64,000 nt of DNA, taken from positions 251,113 to 315,112 of the forward strand of contig CAUYUJ010015734.1 in assembly GCA_963575745.1 (NCBI GenBank). Reading direction: 5' to 3'. This document shows positions 20,352 through 30,145 of the stretch, one piece after another (the stretch's first letter is position 1; every line of letters starts with the position of its first letter). Origin of the DNA: Prorocentrum cordatum (Eukaryota; Sar; Dinophyceae; Prorocentrales; Prorocentraceae). Position numbers and translations under genes: made by a program. The notes beneath the pieces were generated by a model. It was not told the DNA's origin. It made no database searches and worked only from the letters and a program-made list of their open reading frames with translations.

Positions 20352-20861
20352 ACTTACGGTTGGAAATGCCTGGCGGGAGCAGCGACAGACGCAGTTTCAT
20401 CGCTGACGTGGAGAACAACGGTGGTTTCAAGAATTTGAAATGGGTTCATTCTTGCACTAAGTCACACGAGAAGAAGGAGAGCGAGACGCATTCCCACCAG
20501 GAGGGCATGTTCACCAGGCTCTCCAGCCGACGATATCCAATCGCGCGCTCCCCCTTCTCTCCCACCCCCTCCACCATCGCGCCTCGTCCTCCGCCTTCCC
20601 GCCGCTGCCCTTTTCATCTTTCAGTCTCGCCCTTGCGCCCCCCCTCCACCTACGCTAGCATGAATATGGAGAGGTTATATCGTGATGGAATGAAGTTGAT
20701 TACTTTGTTTTCAAAAAGCCAGAGAGAGTGGATAAGCAAACCGCACCCCTCCGGCATGAATCAATCATTCTGGGGCGTCTGTTGTCGGCACGCTATGATT
20801 CCTAACGTTGCCCAGGGCGAAAATCCTGAAATTCAACGGCATCCACGCGAACGCGTTCACC

Positions 20862-21005
20862 ATGGATCAGGCGCAACAGCAGCGCGCCAGCGATGCGTGC
20901 ATTCGCTTGGTAGAACAAAAATACGTCGCTCTTGGCCTGGACCCTCAGACGGCGAGAACACACTGTGTCGTCGACGAAGAGGAGCCGTTATTGTCGCAGC
21001 ACTGA
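20862..21005 (+). CDS. Small hypothetical ORF (47 aa)
   Basis: MDQAQQQRASDACIRLVEQK... ends nine bases before the next ORF starts. The sequence is complex and protein-like, and it could be an exon of the following gene. Ends in EEEPLLSQH and a stop. Confidence 0.35.
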   Translation: MDQAQQQRASDACIRLVEQKYVALGLDPQTARTHCVVDEEEPLLSQH

Positions 21006-21014
21006 TACAGGGAC

Positions 21015-21584
21015 ATGACGAAGACCATGACCAGCACCGACGAGAGGAAAAACATGTTGAGCTCGGTTTCCGCCCTCAAAAAGATCACCGATGCCCCTGG
21101 GAGCGCATCTTCTTCTTCGCGTGGCGCGATCGCTGAGTCAGTGGCCATCGAGACACTGAAAAAGGAGATGCATCCCGTCAGGGCCATTTCCTCCCTACTC
21201 ATGCCCCCCCACCACCCTTCTCATCTCCATTCATGCCCCCCTTCGCCAACCTCTCCTTGCAGGATTATCTTGGCCACGCTGCGCAAGAACCAGGGCGCCC
21301 TCCTGCAGCTGAAGGCGAAAGCGTCGATGCTGCGCAAGAAGGACGGCCACTACGAGCAGCGCGAGACCGAGATTGGCATGGCGCAGAAACTCATGGCTGC
21401 ATTTCTCGAGGATACGGAGACTTCGCTCGCAGAGGCTGCGTCCGTGGATGCGTCGGATGACGACGACGCCGCGCTGAAGATCACCGAGCGGCTGCAGAAT
21501 GCGAAGAAGGCGGGTGAGCAACACATGGCGGGTTTCAAGGAGGGGAAAAAGCGTTGGGGGCGCCATTTCGAGGCGGCGTCGTGA
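21015..21584 (+). CDS. Charged helical hypothetical protein
   Basis: 189 codons. Helical and charged throughout: DERKNMLSSVSALKKITDAPG early; LRKNQGALLQLKAKASMLRK and ETEIGMAQKLMAAFLED later; an Asp run (DASDDDDAALK); then EGKKRWGRHFEAAS. The middle (about residues 57-83, HPVRAISSLLMPPHHP...) is Pro/His/Ser-rich and looks intronic: a GC donor after ...KKE at codon position 2 and the TTGCAG before GATTATC restore phase. Coiled-coil-like; function unknown. Confidence 0.55.
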   Translation: MTKTMTSTDERKNMLSSVSALKKITDAPGSASSSSRGAIAESVAIETLKKEMHPVRAISSLLMPPHHPSHLHSCPPSPTSPCRIILATLRKNQGALLQLKAKASMLRKKDGHYEQRETEIGMAQKLMAAFLEDTETSLAEAASVDASDDDDAALKITERLQNAKKAGEQHMAGFKEGKKRWGRHFEAAS

Positions 21585-21836
21585 AGTCGGTTGTTCACAG
21601 GGGTGCGATGTCTGAGCGCGCAGATTGCACTGCTTCTTTCAAGCGCATGCGTCTTGGTGCCTCGATGCTGGAGCGACGCAGCGTGTCATGTTGTGCTCCT
21701 TCGTATTTTCCATATTTCCATATAAATATTTTCCATGCTTTCCGTATCTGCCCGCCGCGCCGCGGAGAGGTGTTCCGGCGCGGCCGCCGCCGCCGCCGCC
21801 AGAAAAAGACCCCCTGCCGACCTGCGCAAAAAAAAC

Positions 21837-21854
21837 GCCCCCCGTATAGGAGGC
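21837..21854. other. Stem-loop S4 (GCC.CC / GG.GGC)
   Basis: GCCCCCCGTATAGGAGGC, imperfect, preceded by an A-run (GCAAAAAAAAC). Confidence 0.5.
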
Positions 21855-21879
21855 GGCGCCGCCGAGAACAGAATCGCGA

Positions 21880-22150
21880 CGAGGGGGGGAGGAGGAGAAG
21901 GAGGAGGAAGAAGAGGAAGAAGACGAGCAGGAGGAGGAGGAGGGGGAGGAGGAGGAGAAGGAGGAAGGGAGATGGGGGAGGAGAAGGAGGAGGACGAGGA
22001 GGAGGAGGAGGAGGGGCGGGGGAAGGGGGGAAGGACGGAGGACGAGTTGGAGGAGGAGGAGGTAGGAAGAGGAGGAGGAGGAAGAGAATGTAGCGGAGCA
22101 GGAGGAGGAAGAGGAGGAGGAGGAGGAGAAGTGGGGGTTGGAGGAGGGCG
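21880..22150 (+). repeat. (GGA)n microsatellite
   Basis: GGA-rich array immediately before the transposase-like gene. Confidence 0.9.
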
Positions 22151-22332
22151 GGGAGACGATGAAGAAGGCATAGCGTGACATTGGCGTTGGCAGGGAGGGG
22201 CGGGATGCGCGGCGCTGGCCGTGTCGACAAGACCAAGGGGGGCGGGCAATCCAGCTGTCGCTCGCTGGTTCTTCTGATCCGTAGCCGTCTGCTCAGGCCT
22301 CTTCCTTTTCCACGCCGCTTTGGGGTAAACCC

Positions 22333-24183
22333 ATGCTCGAGGGGAAGAAGCGCCAATCGTGGGCGAGGCAGGACGACGGTTCCCCGTCGAAGCGCCTGCG
22401 CGGCGCCATCAGGGATTCATTTCTCGAAAACAGGCAGTCAGCACGGGAACTCGGGCATAAATTCTTGGCGCCGCTTGGCCAATTGCTCCCTGGTCAGTTC
22501 GGCGATCTCACCACCGCCGCGGTGCGACGCGGCGAAGGCAAGAACATCGCCAGAGATTTGAAGAGGAATTTCCTGAAGGCGTGCAAGTGGCCGCCGACAT
22601 ACATGGCCAAGGTGAGAACGTGGAACCCGAAACTGAACAGAGAAGTGCGTTCAGATATGTGTTTTTTGCTGCCGCACGAAATGTTTTCAGTCATATGTTC
22701 GTATTCGGATGAGACGAAATTCTTTGATACGGAAGGTTTGGACGTCGAGGCGAAAACACATCTGTTGCGATGCCAGGCGGCGATGGGCGCAGAGACCCTT
22801 TTACCCGTAGGTCTCTGGACTGATGGCGTGCCCAACAATTTCGACAGGAGCGATTCAGTCGAACTCGTTCAAGTAAATCTTCCAGGGCTGAGTGGTGACA
22901 ACTCGACTTTGCGGGTTCCTGTGGCAGCTTTTCCCAAATCCCGCATGAGTTCAAACACGTACAACGACTGCATGGAGATCGTGCGGTGGTCGCTTTCGGC
23001 AATGGCACGCGGTGCCTTTCCGCCGTCGGCGCGATGGCGCCGCTTGGCAAGCGACAGATTCGTACCGCAAGCGTCGCTCCAACAAACCGTTGGGCTTCCG
23101 GGGTGTTCTGGTGGGTGTCAAGGAGATTGGGCGAGCTACAAATGCACGTTCGGGCTCCCTGCTTGGAACGAGGGGGGCGGCCGCTGCTGGCGCGCGCGCG
23201 CGCGCCCGATCAGGCGCCGCGCCCCACGGTTTGACCGTGAATTGCTTCCTTTCTTCCGCCCGCGCCCTCCCGACCCGTTTCTCTGCCCCTCGGGGCAGGG
23301 GGGCGGGTTGGCGCGGTGGGCGGGGCGCCGCGGAAGGCGGCTGATTACGTGCATTTGTTTCCCCCGCAGGTTGGCGACGCGCGGGGGGGCGCGCCATGGC
23401 GGAGGACGCAGCTGCCCAAATCTGAACTTATCCTTCGGAACATGCGCAACGGATGCGTGCCGTCGCCGTTGTTGTCGGCGCCCTGCGTGGATGACCTTTC
23501 CTTGTTTCGAGTGGATTGGTTGCGTTGTGTGGACCAGGGCGTTGCTTTGGATTGGTTCGGATCAGTGATGTGGTTCCTTCTAAGTGACAGTAAATTCTAT
23601 GGGGGCGGGAATCGGGCCGAACGCCTCAACGGGATGCGGTCGTCAATCCAAGCCTATTGCGACAGGAACAAGACGGGCGACAGGCTCCACAAGCTGACGC
23701 TCTTGATGATCAAAAAGGCAAGCCGCAGGGGCGCCCCGAAACTAAAGGCCATGGCGGGCGCGCGCAGGGCTCTGGAGGGTTGGGCGCGGGAGGAATGCAA
23801 CAGACTGTTCAGCGGTGGCAGCGAACTGGAGCAGGACAATTCTCGCAGCGACGAACCACCTCCATAATTGTTACGAGGCCTTGCGGACAATTGTTATTTT
23901 CAGGAGGGACACCACGGCGACGAACGGCAAACGCTTCGTGCTCCTGTACGACGCACTCGCACAGCGACACCCTGCATTCTTCAGGTGCAAGCCCAAACTC
24001 CATATTTTCGTGCACCTCGCCCAGGAATCTGACCCGAAAGCTAATTTGACTTACCGCGACGAGGATTTTGGAGAGACCGTCAGCAGGATCCCATGGAGGC
24101 GTGGCGCCCCGGTGACCACAAAGGCCTTCGCTGCCAATGTCATGGACAGGTTCCGCATGGAGCCTTTGGTTCGCGTGCGATAG
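22333..24183 (+). CDS. Transposase-like protein T1 (dinoflagellate-specific family), exons/frames 22333-23130, 23380-23867, 23860-24183
   Basis: Reads from MLEGKKRQSWARQ at 22333. Conserved blocks in order: (A) LLPVGLWTDGVPNNFDRSDS ... VNLPGL; (B) YNDCMEIVRWSLSAMARGAF; (C) DGAAWQATDSYRKRRSN and LGFRGVLVGV in the second frame, then GDWASYKCTFGLPAWNE back in the first, so two compensating shifts lie near 23025 and 23120; (D) SAPCVDDLSLFRVDWLRCVD with an adjacent GVALDWFGSVM; (E) CKPKLHIFVHLAQE and LTYRDEDFGETVSR. 23150-23380 is an intron-like GC-rich gap. The order DG, GD-W-x2-Y-x3-FG, D-x5-D, PKLHxFxHL and DED recalls Tnp2-type (CACTA/CMC) transposases, but this is inference from layout only. 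A diverged relative lies on the minus strand at 25204-27324. Possibly inactive because of the shifts. Confidence 0.55.
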
Positions 24184-24205
24184 CGCTGCTGCGACGCAAA
24201 AAAAA

Positions 24206-24223
24206 GCCGCCTGTGAAGGCGGC
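24206..24223. other. Stem-loop S5 (GCCGCC / GGCGGC)
   Basis: GCCGCC-TGTGAA-GGCGGC, 22 bases after the stop of the transposase-like gene, preceded by eight A and followed by TGCGAATGACC and a CT array: the same order as S1. Confidence 0.75.
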
Positions 24224-24296
24224 TGCGAATGACCCCCCCTAGCTCTCTGCCTCTCTCTCTTGGTTGTCCTGATCTTTATTTATATGTCCTCGTTTC

Positions 24297-24299
24297 TTC

Positions 24300-24395
<96 letters not shown>
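24297..24395 (+). repeat. (CT)n microsatellite
   Basis: Nearly uninterrupted CT array. Confidence 0.95.
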
Positions 24396-24398
<3 letters not shown>

Positions 24399-24535
24399 TG
24401 GCCCTGTCTTCTTGCATGCGTGCCTAGGTGGGAGTTATATTTATGGGCATGGATAAGCATCGCGGGCTTCGGCACCGCGCTCGCGGTTATAACGGCGAAA
24501 AAAAAGCGCGCCAGTGGTCTAAATCGACGTCGCCC

Positions 24536-24675
24536 GCGCTAAACCACGCGCGTTAATTAACGCGTGCGACTCGCTAATTCAACAACCTATGATTAGCGCG
24601 TATACTTGCTAATTAGCGCGCGCCCGTTAATTTTAGAGCTGACTACTCGCTAATTAGGATTGACAGCGCTAAATG

Positions 24676-24710
<35 letters not shown>

Positions 24711-24760
24711 TTCATATACGTATCTGCGCTAATTAGCGATGGGAAACTAATTAGCGCAGA
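24536..24760 (+). repeat. CTAATTAG motif array, right, with a (TA)n core
   Basis: CGTTAATTAACGCG, GCTAATTAGCGC and ACTAATTAGCGC recur; (TA)n at 24674-24715. 24721-24762 is itself a palindrome: TATCTGCGCTAATTAG and its reverse complement around a 10-base centre. Confidence 0.8.
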
Positions 24761-24767
24761 TAGGAAG
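24747..24767 (-). repeat. Right terminal inverted repeat of island
   Basis: 21 bases, exact reverse complement of 14286-14306. Confidence 0.8.
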
Positions 24768-24771
24768 CTCA

Positions 24772-24965
24772 CGGCGGAAGCCGGAAACCACATGAAACCG
24801 GAAGAGGGAAACCAGATGCCGGAAGCCGGAAACCGGAAGCCGGAAGCCGGAAATCGGAAGCCGAAAGCCGGAAGCCGGAAGCCGGAAGCTGGCAGCCGGA
24901 AGCCGGAAGCCGGAAGCCGGGAGCCGGATGCCAGAACCCGGAAGCCGGAAGCCGGAAACCGGATG
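24772..24965 (+). repeat. GCCGGAA minisatellite, block 2
   Basis: GGAAGCC/GGAAACC heptamer array in the same orientation as block 1. Confidence 0.95.
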
Positions 24966-25081
24966 CCCCGACCATCATCATCATGCATTATTCTAGGGTC
25001 GCGTTATAATCTAAAGGTGCTGCGGGATATATGATGCCTTTTTACAGCTTAGTGTACATAACATCTTTATACACATATACA

Positions 25082-25084
<3 letters not shown>

Positions 25085-25123
<39 letters not shown>

Positions 25124-25275
25124 CATATGCGATATATATATATATATATATGTTTATATATATAGATCACATATATATATATATATGTGATATGATATGT
25201 ACACTAGTGAATGTTCCTCATCCTCCTCCTCCTCCTCCCCCTCCTCCTCCTCCTCCTCCTCCTCCTCCTCCCTCC
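25085..25275 (+). repeat. (TA)n followed by (CCT)n
   Basis: TA-rich 25085-25195, CCT array 25218-25275, then CCTTGGAGG-type GC-rich units to about 25370; similar units are at 27630-27730. Confidence 0.9.
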
Positions 25276-25399
25276 CTCCGTTGGAGACCCCCTTGGAGGC
25301 CCTAGGTGGCCCTTCCTCGGGCCCTCGGCGGTCTCCTCGGGCCCTTGGAGGTCCTTCCTCGGGCAGGATGGGCCGCAGGCAAGTTGGATGCATATGCGG

Positions 25400-27324
25400 G
25401 ATGGGCCGCAGGCCTGTTGGAATGCGATTTTCTGGCCGTGCGCGCAGGCGTCCAAATCTATCATCAGATCGTCGAACACACAGTGGGCCCACTTGCACGC
25501 CATGGACTCCGCGATGGTCGTCGGGTGCACACTATGTGCTATTCGAATCAGCCTGCCCACCAAATCTTCGCCCATATATGTCAACCAACAAGACGGGTTT
25601 CCGAGCGCCAGCGCCTGAAGAATGAGATGCTGAAACAGGTGAAGCTTGGGTTTCAACTTCCAGGTGCGATGCCCATTGTCGTGGCTCCATTTCGCTAACT
25701 TACAAAACATGCTTGCGAGCTGATCCCCAAGAACTGTAAGTTCGGCCTTTGCATCTGAAGAGAGGAAACTACTTTCGGAGACAAGAATGACGTATAACCG
25801 TTCCAACAGCTGGCACGCACCCGTCGCCAACTGATCATGGTAGCCCTAATGGCCATGACCAAACTCTCTGAAGTCCTGTAACAGTAAAAAGCAATAATCA
25901 ACCACATGCCGTGTAGCAGCACCGTGGGCCTTCAGCGCAGCCCAGCCCTTGTCGCTTCTCAAACGGTTGAGCCGCAGGGTACCTTTGATGCGGGAAGTGC
26001 ATTTAGTGGTCTTATACCACTCTGTCAAATGGCACGAAAGATTGTTTGCCCCTTGATCGTAAGTGGAACCGCCCAACCGTTTCCGAATGCACGCGAGTGC
26101 GAGCATGACGCCGCCGACTATCACCGCAGTCAAGCCCAAATCCAACGTGTGAAGAACGTCAATCATCACATTCTCCAATATCAGACCGATGAGTCCTTGC
26201 CCACGAAAGAACGCGGGAACAACTTTCCGCCCGATCCAACACCAGCAAGATACAGCTCACGGGTCCAAAGTGTGTCTCGCCATCCAGCACTACTACTTAC
26301 ATCGTGCCACAATATATATATATATATTGATGAATACTGGGCGCCTTGCAAAATGGACACATCGATTATGAAGCATTCCACTGCGCGAAACCAAAGGCTT
26401 AACAATAGAATTGCCAGTCGCCCCAGACTTGAACGACCTGCGCCCTCCAGCCCCCTGCCAGCGGGGGCCCACCTCCCATCAACTCGTTGCGCTGCCAATC
26501 TACATGCGGGGTCTCGCCTGAAAGCAACACGTTGACGATCCGACTGAACGCCTGCAGCAGCACGTCCAACGTTTCTTCGGTCATATCTGACTTCCGAATG
26601 CCAGTGACAAGAACCGAGATTGCACAGTTGATGATGCAGCAACCAAGCTACTCCATGATAGCCCGAATAGAGAATCATACATATTCAATCCGCCTCCGTC
26701 GGCGTGAAATCCAATAGGTGCGGTATATTGCCAGATGTATGGCGGTAGACAGGGGTGTCTTTTCATAAACTCGAAATCGGAAATGCTCTGCCAGAAGTGA
26801 CTGCGCGCTCCAACTGGCCCACAAAGGCGACCCTGGAATGACCCGAGACGATTTTTAAAGAGGTGCTGTGCAAAACCATGCGGCCACAATGCAGGGAAGG
26901 GACATGCTGGGCCCCGCTTCGTCGGGCTCTTGATATGACTTATTGGTGGACAGCCAGTTGGCCAGCCAAGAGCAGCCTTGATATCGCGATACAGGTTGCC
27001 TTGATATCTTCCAGCACATCCAATATCTGCAAGCTTGTCTAATCCTGAAGCGCCCTGATCCCTGGCTCCACTAGCGTATTCTTGAACCCGAGAAGATGAT
27101 AATACGCCACTGTCCCAATCTCTTTTTAAAGCTCGCAGCAGTTGCCCCTGCCGAGGGTCGGTATCAGGAGGCCCATCGCGATCGTCGTTGTGGCGCAGTC
27201 TCTGGCGCGTTCCGCCCCGACGTTTTTTTTTCTGGGCCTGACCCCTGGCCCCCTGTGCCCGAGATTGCGATTCCATATCATTCTCCCCGGCCTGGGCCAA
27301 CCTTTGCTTGACCCCACCTCTCAT
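25400..27324 (-). pseudogene. Transposase-like protein T2, decayed relative of T1
   Basis: Minus-strand fragments in several frames, in the same block order as T1: an N-terminal basic region (27324 on); (A) APIGFHADGGGLNMYDSLFG then SWSSLVA (~26700); (B) TEETLDVLLQAFSRIVNVLL (26584 on); (C) VVQVWGDWQFYC then, after a frameshift, MCPFCKAPS (~26390-26340), which supplies a C-x2-C pair; (D) MENVMIDVLHTLDLGLTAVI (26178 on); (E) KLKPKLHLFQHL and WLTYMGEDLVGRLI (25710-25560), continuing into STIAES-like sequence and then repeat DNA after about 25400. An inserted (TA)n at 26312-26330 and several frameshifts make it inactive. Matching blocks A-E in two divergent copies is what makes the family convincing. 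Confidence 0.6.
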
Positions 27325-27371
27325 ATACTACGTTGGCGCGAAGTACACGCACATGGAACTTAGCCCGCGAG

Positions 27372-27394
27372 CTTGAGCCCACATTGGCCGTGGA
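27372..27394 (-). other. Possible decayed spliced-leader relic
   Basis: Minus strand TCCACGGCCAATGTGG then GCTCAAG, upstream of T2. The first three and last eight bases match the leader; the middle is diverged. Weak. Confidence 0.2.
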
Positions 27395-27600
27395 TATCAC
27401 TCGTGGGACATTGGGGGAACATCGTGGCCACAGCAGACCCCAAACAGCCTAGAGAGAACCTGCGCCCCAAGCCCTCGATACCACGCCCTCGATAACTGAG
27501 TTTGATCATGTGTACCCCTTGAATTGTGCATTCCAAACAATGTGCAGATGTATTAACTCTAAGGCTGTCTGTCGCGCGCATATCATAGCGTTTGCTCCTC

Positions 27601-27752
27601 CTCCTCCCCCCCCCCCCCCCCCCCCCCCCCCCACACCCTTGGAGGCCCCTTGGAGGCCATTGGGGGCCCATCCTCGGGCCCTTCCTCGGGCTCTTGGGGG
27701 CCCTTCCTCGGGCCCTTCCTGTTTGGCTTGTTGTCCAGACATCATATGGGCT

Positions 27753-27793
<41 letters not shown>

Positions 27794-27794
27794 T

Positions 27795-27828
<34 letters not shown>

Positions 27829-27830
27829 TG
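27601..27830 (+). repeat. Poly-C, poly-T and (TA)n tracts
   Basis: Near-pure C run 27609-27632, GGCCCTTCCTCGG-type units 27635-27725, about 36 consecutive T at 27755-27790, then (TA)n to 27830. Confidence 0.9.
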
Positions 27831-27974
27831 AAAAAATATATTATTTGGGCGCTGAGGCGCCCGTGTCTCGTTTTGTGCTCTGCGGCAGAGCTGCGCCGCC
27901 AGCTCTGACGGCATCGCCCCAATGCCAGCGTCGAGGAGATCTCGACGGCGACGTCTCCCCCATACTGGCGTCTC

Positions 27975-28913
27975 TTAGGCGCTCTCCTTCTTCTTCCTGC
28001 GCTTGTTGGTCGTGTTCTCCTCCTTGTAGCCGTTCTTGGTGGCGAACTCCGCGAGCTGAAGGTTCTTGGCACGGAGATCGTCGATTGCCCTCAGGAGCTT
28101 CGGGATCTGAGTCGGATTCGCCGTCTGGGTGGCCATCTTCTCCAACGCGTCCTGCGTGGCCTTCACTTTCTTGCAATGGGCCGCCAGGTCAGCACGAAAA
28201 GCTTCATGATACGGATCACCCTTACTGGCAGCCTTCGCCTGTACCACCTTCATCACCAAGGGAATGTCTTGCAATTCTCGCACGAGCTCTGGCAACTTCG
28301 CCTCGGCCTCAGCAACTTTCAAGGCAAGATTCTTCTTGTCGGTCTCCTCCTGGCTCCCGACTGGCTCCGCCTTGACCGTCGCTGGGTTCGCCCCGCTGCT
28401 GCTGGAGACCATGCCCGCCAACTGCATGTCAGGCCCGTTAAAGGCAGGGGCTGCCGAGATGTCCTCTCTCGTAGCCTCGCCATTGGCTTCGATGAGGAAG
28501 GTGGCCAGCTCGGATTCGCTCATCCTCTCCCAGTTCTGTGTGACAGCGCACTCGAGGTCAGCAGGCCGGGGAGGCCCTTCAAGACGCTGCGCCAGAGAGT
28601 AACCTTCTCCACGCCCAGCTTGTCGTCCATCTCCTTCGCGGACATCCTGTAGATGTCGGCGTCCTTCACCTTGCTCGACGAGATCTCCTTTTTCGAACTT
28701 GTACTTTTGGTAGCCTCGTTGCACCTTGACTGGTGCGCGAGGAAGGTCAGCAATAACTGGTTGTCGTAGCGGTTCGACTTGTTCAGGTTGCTATCTGGAT
28801 TTGCGGACAGCATCTTCTTGATCGGCGGCAGCCAGGATCTTCTTGGCCGACTCTATATCCTCCTGGGTCAGGCTGAGCTCGGAAAGTTTAGCAGGGGCGC
28901 GCTTCGGCCCCAT
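27975..28913 (-). pseudogene. Lys/Ala-rich hypothetical protein, two frameshifts
   Basis: Best start is ATG 28913: MGPKRAPAKLSELSLTQEDI and onward to DQEDAVRKSR. The frame shifts near 28800 to SNRYDNQLLLTFLAHQSRCN ... DADIYRMSAKEMDDKLGVEK and again near 28570 to NWERMSESELATFLIEANGE. A helical charged region follows, then the basic end NKRRKKKESA (stop ending at 27975). The last frame alone is open for 249 codons from 28724. No recognised domain; the basic tail suggests a nuclear protein. The shifts may be real decay or assembly errors. Confidence 0.5.
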
Positions 28914-29088
28914 GTGGAGACCCCGGCCGACCTCCAACGAGACCTCTCGCGAAACTGCTGGAGGAAAAATGGCTAAGGAACAATTGGTCACTGATGGGAC
29001 GCTGAGTGGCTCAGGGACCGCCCAGTGATACAGAGACACCCCGGAACGCCAGAAGCGCACTAGGAGGACAGAAGGACCACAACAAATC

Positions 29089-29235
29089 GAAGAGTACATT
29101 GAAGAACAGCTACTCTTCAATCACTCTTCAATCTACTCTTCAGTGCTATAAGACTATACATATACACATATGAAAAACCTGCTTGAAATAGATTGGAGAG
29201 TGATCGAAGAGTAGCTATTCTTCAATGTACTCTTC
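29089..29235. mobile_element. MITE-like inverted repeat, CTCTTCAAT family
   Basis: Arms 29089-29133 and 29190-29235 are reverse complements with few mismatches (GAAGAGTACATTGAAGAA...). A half copy recurs at 29505-29570, starting with the same flank GACCACAA.A.ATCGAAGAG, so the flank belongs to the element. Confidence 0.65.
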
Positions 29236-29319
29236 ACTTTCCGACGCGCGCTTCCACGCCCAGAGCTACCTAGCATCATCCTTCGTTGTTCCTTGCCCAT
29301 GTTTGATCGTTGCTGCCTA

Positions 29320-29645
29320 TTGGGGGCAACCAAGGGCCGTCTTGGATCCATCTCGGGCCGTCTTGGGGCAACATTGGTTGCGCTAGGCTGCTTTGGAGGG
29401 CGTGTTGGACCATCCAGGACGCTACGCAGGGCCATATTGGCCGCGATGCCAAGCCGTCTTGGGCCATCGTCAGAACGTTTGAGGCGCGCCCAAAGAAGAT
29501 CCATGCACAGAACGACCACAATAGATCGAAGAGTAAATTTAAGAGTGGCTATTCGTCAATCACTCTTCAATTACGTCCTCGACCTGATCCCGAGAGGACT
29601 TGGGGCCCTGCCGTCTTGGGCCGCTTTGTCAGGCCGTCGTGGGCC
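29320..29645 (+). repeat. Degenerate TCTTGGG array
   Basis: GGGCCGTCTTGG-type units interrupted by the half MITE at 29505-29570. Confidence 0.7.
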
Positions 29646-29784
29646 GACGGAGAGAAGGAGGAGGAGGTGCAGGGGTAAGAGGCGAGACGGGATGAGGAGG
29701 GCGATGAGCAACTATCCACGGAGTGGAGGGAAGAGGAGGATGAGGGGGAAAAGACGGGACGAGCCAACTGGCTCCAGAGGAGAG

Positions 29785-29999
<215 letters not shown>

Positions 30000-30145
30000 T
30001 CTCGCTCTACGGGGCCCAAGCTGTGTCAGGCGCACTGACGGGCAGCATCTCTCGCGCCCGCATGTGAGCGAACGCGCGGCAGCCGAGCCGCGGGATCAGA
30101 CAGAAACTCTCGCGACCGCGAGTGCGTGGGCAGGCAGCCACGGGA

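Larger units (their letters stand above)
14286..24767 (+). mobile_element. Candidate 10.5-kb DNA transposon bounded by 21-bp inverted repeats
   Basis: Seen: a perfect 21-bp inverted repeat (14286-14306 and 24747-24767, beginning CTTCCTATCTGCG and ending CTAATTAG) encloses a run of plus-strand ORFs. Next to each end is an array of CTAATTAG motifs, and outside each end a GCCGGAA minisatellite. Six small stem-loops occur inside, and I did not find them elsewhere in the window. Inferred: the final gene (22333-24183) has the block order of a cut-and-paste transposase, so the unit could be a mobile element carrying accessory genes. I see no clear target-site duplication, and the minisatellites obscure the junctions. 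Confidence 0.45.
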
